Of a stretch of DNA of 64,000 bases, positions 1-7,935 are shown in pieces. A program made the position numbers and the translations under genes. Under the pieces are notes generated by a model. That model made no database searches. It worked only from the letters and a program-made list of their open reading frames with translations, and was not told where the DNA came from. Within the stretch, counting starts at the first letter, position 1. The number at the start of each line of letters is the position of its first letter. Source of the stretch: Massilia varians (GTDB lineage Bacteria; Pseudomonadota; Gammaproteobacteria; Burkholderiales; Burkholderiaceae_D); contig NZ_AP026966.1 in the NCBI RefSeq assembly GCF_027923905.1, positions 1,737,001 through 1,801,000 of the forward strand. The letters run 5' to 3'.

Positions 1-557
1 GCATTGCCCAGGGCAGTTGGCAGACCTTCGAACTGAATGGCTTGATCAAAGGCATCCTTATACGCCTTGACGGCTTCGAATGTATCATTGCCCAGCGCCA
101 GTAGTGGCGGCTTGGAGCCATAGATACGTTCGTCAAACTCTTTAAGCAGGCCTTCGCGCGCCTTGTCCTTCACATAAACCGTGCGCACCAACGAAAGGAA
201 GCGGTCGAATTCATCGCGCCCCATTTCACCCTCAACCTCTTCCCAATATTCCGCCCACTTGCCGCGATCCTTCTCGCCCGTGATCGCTCCCAGGTTCTTG
301 GCCTTGAGGATGTCGCTGTTTGACAGAGGGATGCCACGGTCGTTGAGAATGGTGAACAGGCGGAAGGCGTCGTCCAGGTCCTCCGTCGACACATAGATGA
401 ACAGCGCGTTATTCAGCAAGTAACCCACAAAACGGTCAAATTCGCCCGCAGACGGGAAGCGGTCGGCATCATCAAAACTGGCGTGGATGGTCTGCATACC
501 AGCAGCCATATTTCCGAGTGAGAGGTTCTTGCTGGCAGCGATGCCTGGCAAGTCAAT
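1..557 (-). pseudogene. DUF262 (GmrSD-type) restriction protein fragment
   Basis: An open minus-strand frame runs off the left edge with no stop. The translation contains a stretch of the form DDAFRLF-TILNDRG followed by PLSNSDILKAKNL, which is the conserved helix of DUF262, the N-terminal domain of GmrSD-type modification-dependent restriction enzymes. In that family DUF262 binds and hydrolyses NTP and a DUF1524 HNH domain cuts DNA. The HNH part would lie beyond the left edge and cannot be judged. The upstream (N-terminal) part of the domain is missing: homology fades near 545-557, where the opposite-strand gene starts to look coding, so the gene seems truncated by a rearrangement. Its role as a restriction enzyme is inferred from the family. 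Confidence 0.6.
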
Positions 558-584
558 CAGCAATACCAGCGCGCCATCGATGCC

Positions 585-1325
585 TTGGTCGCCGCACGCC
601 GTGTCGTCAACGGCTGGGACCCGAAGCCCGAGCCGGAACTGATCTGGTCTGTGCGCCGCGATGTGCTGGTGGCGATGGATGACCAGGATACCCTGGCACG
701 CTTTGACCGCGACCACGCGCAGGATCTTGCCGCCGAACAGGCGGCGCGCCATGCCGCCACCCAGCAAGCACTGGAGGCACCGGCCCGGGTCAAGGCCCTG
801 GAACAGTACATCACCGATCTGGCCGCCGAGATGGCACGCGATGTCGATGAGGGCTTCATCGTCACGGAGATGAAACGGCTGTTCGAGCCCAGCGCGCAGC
901 GGATGCTGACAGCGGCGCAGACCTTTGTGCAGGCGTGGAGGGAGATGAGGACGGTGGAGTCGAGTCTGAAGAGTGCGTTTCGCCTGACTCACTGCAGCAT
1001 CCAGGGTGATCGCCGCAGCGGTTACGAGATGCCCTTGATCGGCAAGGCCAACGATGACGACCTGTTGCCCAACCTGATCGAAGGCGTTGCCTATGACGAT
1101 CTGGTTGACTTGAATCGCCAGTTCCGCCGATTGGACGATGCGCTGGCGCACCAGATCACTCAGCAACTGCGTGAGGCTGGAGTTCCTGTGGGGATGCTGC
1201 GTGTGTATCACCCCGGTGCTGCCAGCGACGACCGCCAGATCTACGCACCCGATCCGAATCCGCCGCGCAAGCGTCCGTCGGAGTCGCCCTTCGGCGGTGC
1301 CACCGTAGTCACGATCCAGACCTGA
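585..1325 (+). CDS. hypothetical protein, probably 5'-truncated
   Basis: The frame gives 246 residues from a TTG codon, and stays open upstream to about 540 with no convincing start or ribosome site. It probably lost its N-terminus at the junction with the DUF262 fragment. The protein is charged and alanine-rich, with a helical, possibly coiled segment around residues 35-110 and a proline-rich tail. I do not recognise a family. It reads toward the small-protein operon that starts at 1486 and may once have been part of the same phage- or plasmid-like module. Coding is supported by length, composition and lack of a better frame. Confidence 0.5.
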   Translation: MVAARRVVNGWDPKPEPELIWSVRRDVLVAMDDQDTLARFDRDHAQDLAAEQAARHAATQQALEAPARVKALEQYITDLAAEMARDVDEGFIVTEMKRLFEPSAQRMLTAAQTFVQAWREMRTVESSLKSAFRLTHCSIQGDRRSGYEMPLIGKANDDDLLPNLIEGVAYDDLVDLNRQFRRLDDALAHQITQQLREAGVPVGMLRVYHPGAASDDRQIYAPDPNPPRKRPSESPFGGATVVTIQT

Positions 1326-1421
1326 AGCACTGCACCCCGGGCGAAAGGGGTCCTTCCTGGCGAAAATCCAATGCGGGGGGCGCCAGCGCGCTGCCCTGCT
1401 ACCGACAGGCCCTGACACGGG

Positions 1422-1470
1422 GTTACCAGTTACCAACCCGGTTACCACCCGGCGCCGTGCCGGGTTACCA
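1422..1470 (+). repeat. four GTTACCA repeats upstream of a small operon
   Basis: The heptamer GTTACCA occurs at 1422-1428, 1429-1435, 1441-1447 and 1464-1470, just upstream of the AAGGAG ribosome site of the gene at 1486. All copies point the same way. This could be an operator cluster or short iterons controlling the operon; the role is inferred from position only. Confidence 0.45.
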
Positions 1471-1485
1471 CTCAAGGAGCCTTTG

Positions 1486-1929
1486 ATGAACCCGTCGACA
1501 GCATCCGAAGCCAGCAATGGCAACCGCAACGTGCAGGTTGAACGCCTGCAGCACTACAACCCTGAAGTCGAGCAGCGCGTGCAAGGCTGGTTTGCCAGCA
1601 GAGAGCCGCTGGTCTGGATTCCCATCCTCAGCCAGGAGAACTTCCCGGACGTCCCCCAACAACTGCTGGAGTTTGCCGCCCACTACCAGGAAGCCATGCG
1701 CTGGCCCATCCATCAGATGAAAGACCTGCTGCAGTTGCCCAATGGCATCACCGGTTGGTTGATGCCGGCCACGGCCAACGACACCGACGTGGCCTGCGGG
1801 GTGTGGGACGGCGAGATCTACATACTGGGCATCAAGGACCGGCGCATCGGCAAGCCGCAGACGCTGTTGGGAGAGCGTGTCGATGCTGCGACAGGGCAAG
1901 CCGACGAGTCCCAACAGAGCGCGGTTTGA
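1486..1929 (+). CDS. hypothetical protein of the recombinase operon
   Basis: The protein has 147 residues. The ATG at 1486 is preceded by AAGGAG at a good distance and is preferred to the TTG one codon earlier. The sequence has no signal peptide or membrane segment. The middle part (about 40-110) looks like a compact globular domain with conserved-looking tryptophans. I do not recognise the family. It is the first gene of a run that continues with a small frameshifted gene, DUF2924 and a serine recombinase, so it probably belongs to that mobile module. Confidence 0.6.
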   Translation: MNPSTASEASNGNRNVQVERLQHYNPEVEQRVQGWFASREPLVWIPILSQENFPDVPQQLLEFAAHYQEAMRWPIHQMKDLLQLPNGITGWLMPATANDTDVACGVWDGEIYILGIKDRRIGKPQTLLGERVDAATGQADESQQSAV

Positions 1930-1996
1930 CTTGGCTTCTGGTCGCCATAGCGCGTTCATGGAGGTCCGCAAACCCCTCTCGACAAAGGAGATTCAG

Positions 1997-2241
1997 ATGA
2001 AGATGACGACCGTCACTGCAATAGTGACCGACACCAATAGGTGCCCGCGTGGAGTCATGCCAGTACAGGTCGAATTTGACGCCTACGGCCCAGTGCGTGT
2101 TAAGCACGCCGGTCAGACCTACAGTTACACAGGAAAAGAGGGGGCGGCCTTGATCGGCACCTTGCGACGCGCGAGATGGCCACCATCGATGATGCTCGCC
2201 TTTGGATGACGCTTGACGCACTGCAGATCTGGGAGGCTTGA
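1997..2241 (+). pseudogene. small conserved protein, frameshifted in a G run
   Basis: Translation starts at ATG 1997 after an AAAGGAG ribosome site and reads well to about 2140. The frame then continues as unlikely sequence and stops at 2209. Adding one G in the run near 2140 brings in a second frame whose last 24 or so residues (TREMATIDDARLW to QIWEA) look coding and end at a TGA at 2239-2241. That stop lies two bases before the next start, as expected of an operon. The intact product would be about 81 residues. The shift may be a real mutation, slippage in a homopolymer, or a sequencing error. Function unknown. Confidence 0.55.
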
Positions 2242-2243
2242 GA

Positions 2244-2705
2244 ATGACGGGCCACCAAACTGCCTCCATTCGCGCACAGCTTGCGGCGCTGCCCTCCCTG
2301 CCGATGGCCGAACTCTGGGCGCTGTGGGACCAGCACTTCCCCCGGCGGCCCAGCCACCAGAACCGCAACTACGTGGAATCGCGTCTGGCCTACCGCATCC
2401 AGGAACTGGCCTACGGGGCGCTGCCGACCAACATCCGCAAGATGCTGGTCGAGGCCGGTGCCAAGCATTCCAAGATCAAGAGCGCCACCGGGCGCAGCAC
2501 GCAAACCCTGCTGATGCCCGGCACGACCCTGATCCGGGAGTGGGATGAACGCGAGTACCGCGTGACCGTCACTCCCGATGGCCTGTATGCCCTGGATGGC
2601 CAAGTGTTCAAAAGCCTGTCAGCGGCGGCCCGCCACATCACGGGTACCCAATGGAACGGGCCGAAGTTTTTTGGATTGCGCAGCGGCAAGGGGGATGGTC
2701 AATGA
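2244..2705 (+). CDS. DUF2924 family protein
   Basis: The protein has 153 residues. The pattern LPMAELWALWDQHF, followed by NRNYVESRLAYRIQEL and a C-terminal LSAAARHITGTQWNGPKFFGL motif, is typical of DUF2924. This family is found beside serine recombinases in phage-like elements of Proteobacteria; its biochemical role is not established. The C-terminal motif resembles small DNA-associated domains that end in W-N-G-P-x-F-F. ATG 2244 follows GGGAGG, and the stop overlaps the recombinase start by four bases (ATGA), so translation of the two is coupled. A role as recombinase accessory factor is inference from this pairing. Confidence 0.85.
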   Translation: MTGHQTASIRAQLAALPSLPMAELWALWDQHFPRRPSHQNRNYVESRLAYRIQELAYGALPTNIRKMLVEAGAKHSKIKSATGRSTQTLLMPGTTLIREWDEREYRVTVTPDGLYALDGQVFKSLSAAARHITGTQWNGPKFFGLRSGKGDGQ

Positions 2706-4051
2706 AGGCGCCGTTGCTCGTTCCACCCAAGCGCTGCGCTGTGTACTGCCGTGTTTCCAGCGACGAACGGCTGGATCAGTCCTTCAATTCCATCGATGCG
2801 CAGAAAGAAGCCGGGCACGCTTTCATCAAGAGCCAGAGCCACGAGGGCTGGATCGCCGTGGCCGATGATTACGACGATCCCGGTTTCTCCGGCGGCAACA
2901 TGGAGCGGCCCGCACTTCGGCGTCTGATGGCTGACATCCAGATGGGCAAGGTCGACATCGTGGTGGTTTACGAGATCGACCGGCTGTCCCGCTCGCTGGC
3001 GGATTTCGCACGGATGGTCGATGTGTTCGACCGGCATTGCGTCAGCTTCAGTGCCGTCACCCAGCAGATCAACTCGGCCACTTCAATGGGCAGGCTGATG
3101 CTCAACGTCCTGCTGTCGTTCGCGCAATTCGAGCGAGAGGTCACGGGTGAGCGCATCCGCGACAAAATCGCGGCCAGCAAGGCCAAGGGGATGTGGATGG
3201 GCGGGCCATTGCCGCTGGGCTACGACGTGCGTGATCGGCTGCTGATGATCAACGAAACCGAGGCTGCTCTGGTGCGACGCATCTTTGATGACTTCGTGAC
3301 CGTCCGCTCGGCCACCCTGATGGCCAAGACCTACGGCGCTGAAGGCGTGGTCACCAAGGGCGGCAAGCGCTTCACCAAGCAGACCATCTACAAGATGCTG
3401 CACAACCGGATGTACTTGGGCGAGATCGTGCACAAGAGCCAGAGCTTCCCCGGCCAGCATCAGGCCATCATCACCCAGGCGCAGTGGGATGCGGTGCACG
3501 CACTGATCGCCACCGATGGGGTCGCGCGGCGGCGCGAAACCAACGACCGCCAGCGGGAACCGGTTTTGCTGCGTGGCCTGCTGTTCACGCCCGACGGCGA
3601 ACGGCTGGTGCCCAGCTACACGCTAAAGAAAGGCAAGACCTACCGCTACTACACGCCGATCAGACACCGGCGGTTTGGCGCGTGGGCCAGCCAGCACGAC
3701 CCGCTACCGGCCTCACCCATCGAGGAATTGGTGACCCAGCAGATCGTGGCAGCGCTGTCGGCTCCGCATCTGGTGCAGGCTGTGTGGGATCGGATTAGGG
3801 AAACCCGGCCAGCGATGCCGGAGCCCGAGGTAGTATTGCCGATGCGAAGTTTGGCTAGCCTATGGCAACAGTTGTTCCCCGTCGAACAGTGTCGACTGGC
3901 GCAGTTGCTGATCGAGCGCGTGGTGATTGCCGACGGCGGACTGGAGATCATCTGGCGCGATCAGGGCTGGCAGGAACTGGCAGGGGAGCTGATGTCCGGC
4001 ACCATCGGCGCGGAATTGCAGGAATGGGAGCAGCAGGAGGTTGAGGCATGA
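2702..4051 (+). CDS. large serine recombinase (resolvase plus recombinase domains)
   Basis: The protein has 449 residues and would catalyse site-specific DNA strand exchange through a serine nucleophile. The resolvase domain covers about 10-160: AVYCRVSS near residue 14 carries the serine, VVYEIDRLSRS is the second conserved block, and QFEREVTGERI begins the long E-helix. A recombinase domain follows (PLGYDV to NRMYLGEI, about 175-265). The segment where many relatives carry a Cys4 zinc ribbon lacks cysteines, as in the subfamily that travels with DUF2924. ATG 2702 overlaps the DUF2924 stop and follows AAGGGGG. It could mobilise the left accessory region; no att site was found for it. Confidence 0.9.
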   Translation: MKAPLLVPPKRCAVYCRVSSDERLDQSFNSIDAQKEAGHAFIKSQSHEGWIAVADDYDDPGFSGGNMERPALRRLMADIQMGKVDIVVVYEIDRLSRSLADFARMVDVFDRHCVSFSAVTQQINSATSMGRLMLNVLLSFAQFEREVTGERIRDKIAASKAKGMWMGGPLPLGYDVRDRLLMINETEAALVRRIFDDFVTVRSATLMAKTYGAEGVVTKGGKRFTKQTIYKMLHNRMYLGEIVHKSQSFPGQHQAIITQAQWDAVHALIATDGVARRRETNDRQREPVLLRGLLFTPDGERLVPSYTLKKGKTYRYYTPIRHRRFGAWASQHDPLPASPIEELVTQQIVAALSAPHLVQAVWDRIRETRPAMPEPEVVLPMRSLASLWQQLFPVEQCRLAQLLIERVVIADGGLEIIWRDQGWQELAGELMSGTIGAELQEWEQQEVEA

Positions 4052-4499
4052 AACCGAAAGTACAGACCTTGGGCAGCCCCATCGCCCGCGAGCGACGGGA
4101 CGGGGGCCAGATGAAGCTGTCGACCTTCATCCACTCAAAATCCGAAAGCGCGGGGCCAGCAAGGTGGTGGTGCGGCCGGATGGGGCGGTCGAGTCGCCGG
4201 GCAAAGTCGCCAGCCAGATCGACCAGCCCTTGCTGGTGGCGCTGACGCGGGCTTTCTACTGGCAGCAACTGCTCGACGACGGGGTGGTCGGCAGTGGCAG
4301 TGAAATCGCCCAACGCGAAGGGCTGCACCACTCGACTGTCAACGAGTTGCTGCGCCTGACGCTGCTGGAGCCCGCCATCATCCAGACGATCCTGGCTGGC
4401 CGGCAACCCCGGTGTATGAGCCTGCTGTGGTTTCAGCGCAATCCGCTGCCGACCGACTGGGTGAGGCAGAGGGAGGTGGTGGCGGGGTTCGATTCTTGA
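4041..4499 (+). CDS. small HTH-like protein downstream of the recombinase
   Basis: The frame opens with a TTG at 4041 that overlaps the end of the recombinase and gives 152 residues; the true start is uncertain. The conserved part begins near residue 33 (IRKRGASKVVV) and continues with an ALTRAFYWQQLLDDG helix and a helix-turn-helix-like block (SGSEIAQREGLHHSTVNELLRL), then PAIIQTILAGRQP. Proteins of this pattern regularly follow serine recombinases of the DUF2924 type. The role is probably DNA binding or directionality control, which is inference. An ATG at 4048 lies in another frame and gives no family-like sequence. Confidence 0.65.
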   Translation: MRHETESTDLGQPHRPRATGRGPDEAVDLHPLKIRKRGASKVVVRPDGAVESPGKVASQIDQPLLVALTRAFYWQQLLDDGVVGSGSEIAQREGLHHSTVNELLRLTLLEPAIIQTILAGRQPRCMSLLWFQRNPLPTDWVRQREVVAGFDS

Positions 4500-4501
4500 A
4501 G

Positions 4502-4822
4502 TCAGGCCAACACCACATGCGTACGCACCTCGACCTTGAGGGCGCGTTTGATGGCCGCAAAGACCGCCGAGATGTTGCTCATGGTCGGGTTACCTGACTG
4601 CGACAGCATCCGGTGCAGACTCTTGGCGGGTTTGTGGATTTCCTCGGCCAGCGCCTCGAAGCCAACGGTGGCATTCACAAGGTCGCGCAGGATCAACTTG
4701 GCCGATTCCGGTTCGCCATTGACGAACAGGGTGATGGCCTCATCCAGAAGCGCCTGCGCAAAGGCCGGTTCGTTCTGTACACGAGCGGCCAAGGTTTCTT
4801 TGAAATCACGGGTCAGTGCCAT
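4502..4822 (-). CDS. HigA-like antitoxin of a type II toxin-antitoxin pair
   Basis: The protein has 106 residues, starting MALTRDFKETLAAR at 4822. A Cro/C1-like helix-turn-helix lies at about 50-100: VGFEALAEEIHKPAKSLHRMLS, then GNPTMSNISAVFAAIKRAL. This is the pattern of antitoxins paired with Gp49/HigB-type toxins. It would neutralise the toxin encoded immediately upstream and repress the shared promoter. The two genes are separated by two bases, toxin first, as in higBA loci. An upstream extension to 4987 in this frame overlaps the toxin and has no family similarity, so ATG 4822 was chosen. Confidence 0.85.
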   Translation of the reverse strand: MALTRDFKETLAARVQNEPAFAQALLDEAITLFVNGEPESAKLILRDLVNATVGFEALAEEIHKPAKSLHRMLSQSGNPTMSNISAVFAAIKRALKVEVRTHVVLA

Positions 4823-4824
4823 GT

Positions 4825-5163
4825 TCACTTTCCTTGTCTGGTTGATGCCTTGCGGCGTTTGTAGTCTTCCCACAGCGCTATCGCCTGGTCGATGTCCTGT
4901 TGCTGGCGCTTCTTGGTGCCGCCGCCGATCAGGATGATGATCTTCAGACCATCCTTGGCCAGGTAGATGCGCAAGCCCGGTCCCCAATCAATCTTGTACT
5001 CGCCAATGCCACGGAACCACTCCACATTGGACAGGTTGCCCAGTTCCATTCGGCTCACCGCCACACGCACCTTAGCGGCTGCAACGGCCTCGAGCGATCC
5101 GAACCACTCCGCGAAGGGGCTGTCGCCATCGTCCAGCAGCAGTTCTTTGATCTGGTAGCTCAT
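4825..5163 (-). CDS. RelE/HigB-like toxin (Gp49 family)
   Basis: The protein has 112 residues. The fold markers are an N-terminal SPFAEWFGSL segment, KVRVAVSRMELGN, then RGIGEYKIDWGPGLRIYLAKDG and a strand with IIILIGGGTKKRQQQDIDQAIALW. GGxKxxQ is the signature of phage-derived Gp49/HigB toxins, which are ribosome-dependent mRNA endonucleases. It lies two bases upstream of its antitoxin. The pair probably stabilises the left accessory segment, which is an inference from general behaviour of such loci. The terminal helix ends in a charged tail (YKRRKASTRQGK), usual for the group. Confidence 0.87.
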   Translation of the reverse strand: MSYQIKELLLDDGDSPFAEWFGSLEAVAAAKVRVAVSRMELGNLSNVEWFRGIGEYKIDWGPGLRIYLAKDGLKIIILIGGGTKKRQQQDIDQAIALWEDYKRRKASTRQGK

Positions 5164-5404
5164 GGGTCTAATGGTAACGTATAAGTTCCCATTGCGCCAG
5201 CATGGACGGTTGGTTGCCTGACCGGTGGTCTTGGTTGACGATGAACCGGCGCGCGTAAGTCGTTGATTTTGCGAGAGCCTGATCTGCGCCTACCCGCAGG
5301 CGAAACAGAGAATAGAGACGGCTATGGCCGAGAAAACGGCAAATTCTGGCATTCTGGCGAGGTGCCACCCGCAGCACTTTCGCCGATCACCCGGTGGAAA
5401 AGGC

Positions 5405-5438
5405 AAAAGGAAAGGGCCCGGAGAATATCCGAGCCCTT
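5405..5438 (-). terminator. rho-independent terminator of the resident ssrA
   Basis: On the minus strand, an 11-bp stem (AAGGGCTCGGA pairing with TCCGGGCCCTT, with one G-U pair) closes a TATTC loop. A T-rich tract (TCCTTTT) follows. It sits six bases beyond the encoded CCA of the ssrA 3' fragment, exactly where the terminator of an intact resident tmRNA gene belongs. Confidence 0.8.
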
Positions 5439-5443
5439 GTGTA

Positions 5444-5469
5444 TGGTGGAGGCGGCGGGAATCGAACCC
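5444..5469 (-). other. ssrA: displaced 3' end of the resident ssrA; left attachment site of element 1
   Basis: Reading on the minus strand, these 26 bases are the end of a tmRNA: T-loop GGGTTC, the T-arm and acceptor 3' strand (CGCCTCC), discriminator A and an encoded CCA. The sequence breaks at GAACCC (5464-5469) and continues into AT-rich island DNA. A 23-bp stretch (5447-5469) is repeated exactly at 26851-26873, so this is attL of element 1. The encoded CCA and the terminator behind it mark this as the chromosomal end, since island-borne copies commonly lack the CCA. Joining it to the 5' part at 47589-47927 rebuilds a complete ssrA. Confidence 0.88.
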
Positions 5470-6137
5470 TTATATAAGGAGATTTCTTCCTTTATGAGTG
5501 AGTGAGTGAGTGGTAGTGTTAGAGCGCGGCGCATCACTATAAAGCGCACGGATGTGCGCGTTTATTTTAGCAGAAAGGATTCTTCACAAATCCCAAGAAA
5601 GTGCTGCTAGACCCCGCTGAACCTGGTAACGGTTTCCTCTAGCGGGAGCATTCGAAGGGGACCGCATCGCACAGAGCAAGATGGGCCGCATAAGGTGAGA
5701 CTTTATGCGAGCTTTGCCCAAATCGATCGCTGAGATCTAAGGAGCTATTCGAGCACGCTAAAGCAACTTGCTCGGTCTCGCTAGCTCTCTGACCTGAGCA
5801 TGAGGGGTAGGCAGCAGAGCTTCGAGCAAAGCGTCGACGAGTTCCATAAGGGTGAGACTTTATGCGAACCTTGCCTTTAAGCGCGACACGCTTCCGCCAG
5901 GGCCAAAATCAATCGTCCGCTGAGCCGTCACGCCTTGAATACCTGTTCCTTGCCCTCCGGGCACTGGCAAACAGATGGTCAGCCACTGTCCTGCCTCCGC
6001 GCAGTCAGGCCTTTCCGTTACCGAGATGAGTAAGGGGCAACTGCAATCTTCTGAACTGTTGTGAAATATTGCTTAGAAGTTATTTTGAGCATGAGATACA
6101 CTAGGCGGACCACCACTTCTTGCCGCTGGGATGTGTT
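5470..6137. other. non-coding left end of element 1 with a repeated hairpin motif
   Basis: No convincing gene is seen in these 668 bases. A motif of about 30 bases occurs twice in the same direction, at 5689-5718 and 5845-5875, with three or so differences. Each copy contains the inverted repeat CATAA...TTATG. A short run of TGAG repeats lies at 5492-5512. Such paired motifs near an island end could be recombinase or regulator binding sites; that is a guess from position. The promoter of the SIR2 gene should lie in the last 80 bases. Confidence 0.5.
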
Positions 6138-7691
6138 ATGAACATCGAACAAACTCTTACCGAACTCTTTAAGCTAAAAGGAGCTGGACCGTTCCTGTTT
6201 GTGGGCTCGGGATTCTCGCGACGCTATTTGGGGCTAGAAGACTGGAAAGGGTTGCTCTCAAAGTTTTGCGTTATGGGTAAACCATTTGAGTTTTACCTCG
6301 CAAGTGCAGATGGAAATTACCCAGCTGCCGCTAAACTCATTGCTCAAGAATTTAACGGCTACTGGTGGAAAGCGCCTGAATATGCTGACAGTGTAGCGTT
6401 GAACTCTTCAAAGATAACTCACTCTACCACTGCATTGCGTATAGAAATTTCTCGTTATCTATCGAAGCTAGGTGAGGTCGACGCAAAAGCATCAGGGTAT
6501 CCAGAAGAGGTGGCACTTTTATCAACTTTAAATGTTGATGGCATCATCACGACCAATTGGGATCTTTTTTTAGAACAGTTATATCCAGATTATAAAAAGT
6601 ACATTGGCCAGAACGAGTTGCTATTCTCCAATCCTCAGGAAGTCGGTGAGATTTATAAGATTCATGGATGTGCAACTAGGCCGGCTTCATTGATATTGAC
6701 GTCTGATGATTACGGAGAATTCAACGAGCGAAACCCTTACTTGGCTGCGAAGCTAATAACAATATTTGTCGAGCACCCAGTTGTTTTTCTTGGTTATTCC
6801 ATTTCTGATGAAAATGTTGCAAGTTTGCTTAGATCGATTTCGATGTGTGTTGGAAAGGATAATATCGAACAGCTTCGTCAAAACTTGATATTTGTCCAGC
6901 GTCTGGATGGTGAAGAACAGAGTGGTGTTTCTGATACATACCTTACCATCGAAGGAATTCAGATCCCGCTTGTATTAGTTAAGACAAACGATTACGCCGA
7001 GATTTATAGAGCGTTAGCGGCGACTAAAAGGAAAATCCCAGCCCGGATTTTGCGATATTGCAAGGAGCAGTTATACGAATTGGTGGCTTCCTCCGAACCC
7101 GAACGAAAGATAGCAGTCGTCGATATCGATTCAATTCAAGATAAGAGTAATTTGGAATTTGTTGTCGGTGTAGGTGTAAAGGCCCTCGCAGAAGGGGAGA
7201 TTGCAGCCATAGGGTATGAAACGATAGAGGTGGCTGACCTTATTCATGATCTCCTTTATGAGGACAAAAACTATGATGCGGAAGGCATTCTTGCCTCTGT
7301 CGTTAAAAGAGCTGGTAGGAATACTAGGTACGTGCCAGTTTATAAATACCTAAGGGAAGTTGGTATTCAAAGCGAACAAGATTATCAGGCGAGCGGTTTG
7401 AATTTAGAGAAGTGGACTGCGGGTAAGCTGTCGGAATTTCCTCTGAAGATGTATGCTGGGCAGTTTTTCAAAAAGCGCCACCAGAGTATCGAGGAAATTA
7501 TTGCAAGCTCTACCCCCGAAAATGCGGCTGCTTTGATTCCATTTCTCCCAAAAGAAAAAATAAAGTTGGATATACTGCGCGGATTTCTAATCGAGCATGA
7601 AGAAAAGATGGCGTATGATAAATCGAGCTATGCGAGCCATTTCAAAAAGCTGGCCATAATTTATGATCGTCTCAAGTGGGGGTGGCAGTAG
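6138..7691 (+). CDS. SIR2-family protein, probable anti-phage NADase
   Basis: The protein has 517 residues. The N-terminal SIR2 domain (about 1-270) shows the NAD-binding GSGFSRR motif at 24-30, TTNWD at 138-142, and a catalytic-type histidine in KIHG (H176), followed by VFLGYSISDENV near 220. The C-terminal 240 residues are helical and unrecognised. In bacteria, stand-alone proteins with this layout commonly deplete NAD+ on phage infection (the DSR and Thoeris families share the domain). It is the first gene inside the island, with an AT-rich body unlike the core genes. No partner such as a TIR or Argonaute gene is adjacent. Start ATG 6138 was chosen over an upstream TTG. The defence role is inference. 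Confidence 0.82.
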   Translation: MNIEQTLTELFKLKGAGPFLFVGSGFSRRYLGLEDWKGLLSKFCVMGKPFEFYLASADGNYPAAAKLIAQEFNGYWWKAPEYADSVALNSSKITHSTTALRIEISRYLSKLGEVDAKASGYPEEVALLSTLNVDGIITTNWDLFLEQLYPDYKKYIGQNELLFSNPQEVGEIYKIHGCATRPASLILTSDDYGEFNERNPYLAAKLITIFVEHPVVFLGYSISDENVASLLRSISMCVGKDNIEQLRQNLIFVQRLDGEEQSGVSDTYLTIEGIQIPLVLVKTNDYAEIYRALAATKRKIPARILRYCKEQLYELVASSEPERKIAVVDIDSIQDKSNLEFVVGVGVKALAEGEIAAIGYETIEVADLIHDLLYEDKNYDAEGILASVVKRAGRNTRYVPVYKYLREVGIQSEQDYQASGLNLEKWTAGKLSEFPLKMYAGQFFKKRHQSIEEIIASSTPENAAALIPFLPKEKIKLDILRGFLIEHEEKMAYDKSSYASHFKKLAIIYDRLKWGWQ

Positions 7692-7935
7692 ATAGGAAAA
7701 TAGATGTTAGTGCTTGCAATGTCAGAGATTTCGTAAAAAAAAGTGCTATGGAACTAAAGGCGTTTCGGTTGCGTGGGAATGGGGTATTCACGTAATCCCG
7801 ACTCCGCAGCTCGTGCCGAACTATCAGGAAAAAAGCATGCACAGGCGACAAACGTCTTATGCGCGACATTGCTTCAGCGGATAGCTCTCGGACTCGATGA
7901 CTTATGCATAACATAAATACTTGGGCGGATTTTAA

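Noticed and set aside
4502..4987. 161-residue form of the HigA-like antitoxin
   Set aside because: The extra 55 residues overlap the toxin gene and have no family similarity. ATG 4822 is two bases after the toxin stop.
5444..5469. possible tRNA gene end
   Set aside because: The T-arm and acceptor bases match the two tmRNA copies in the window exactly, and no tRNA body lies beside it.
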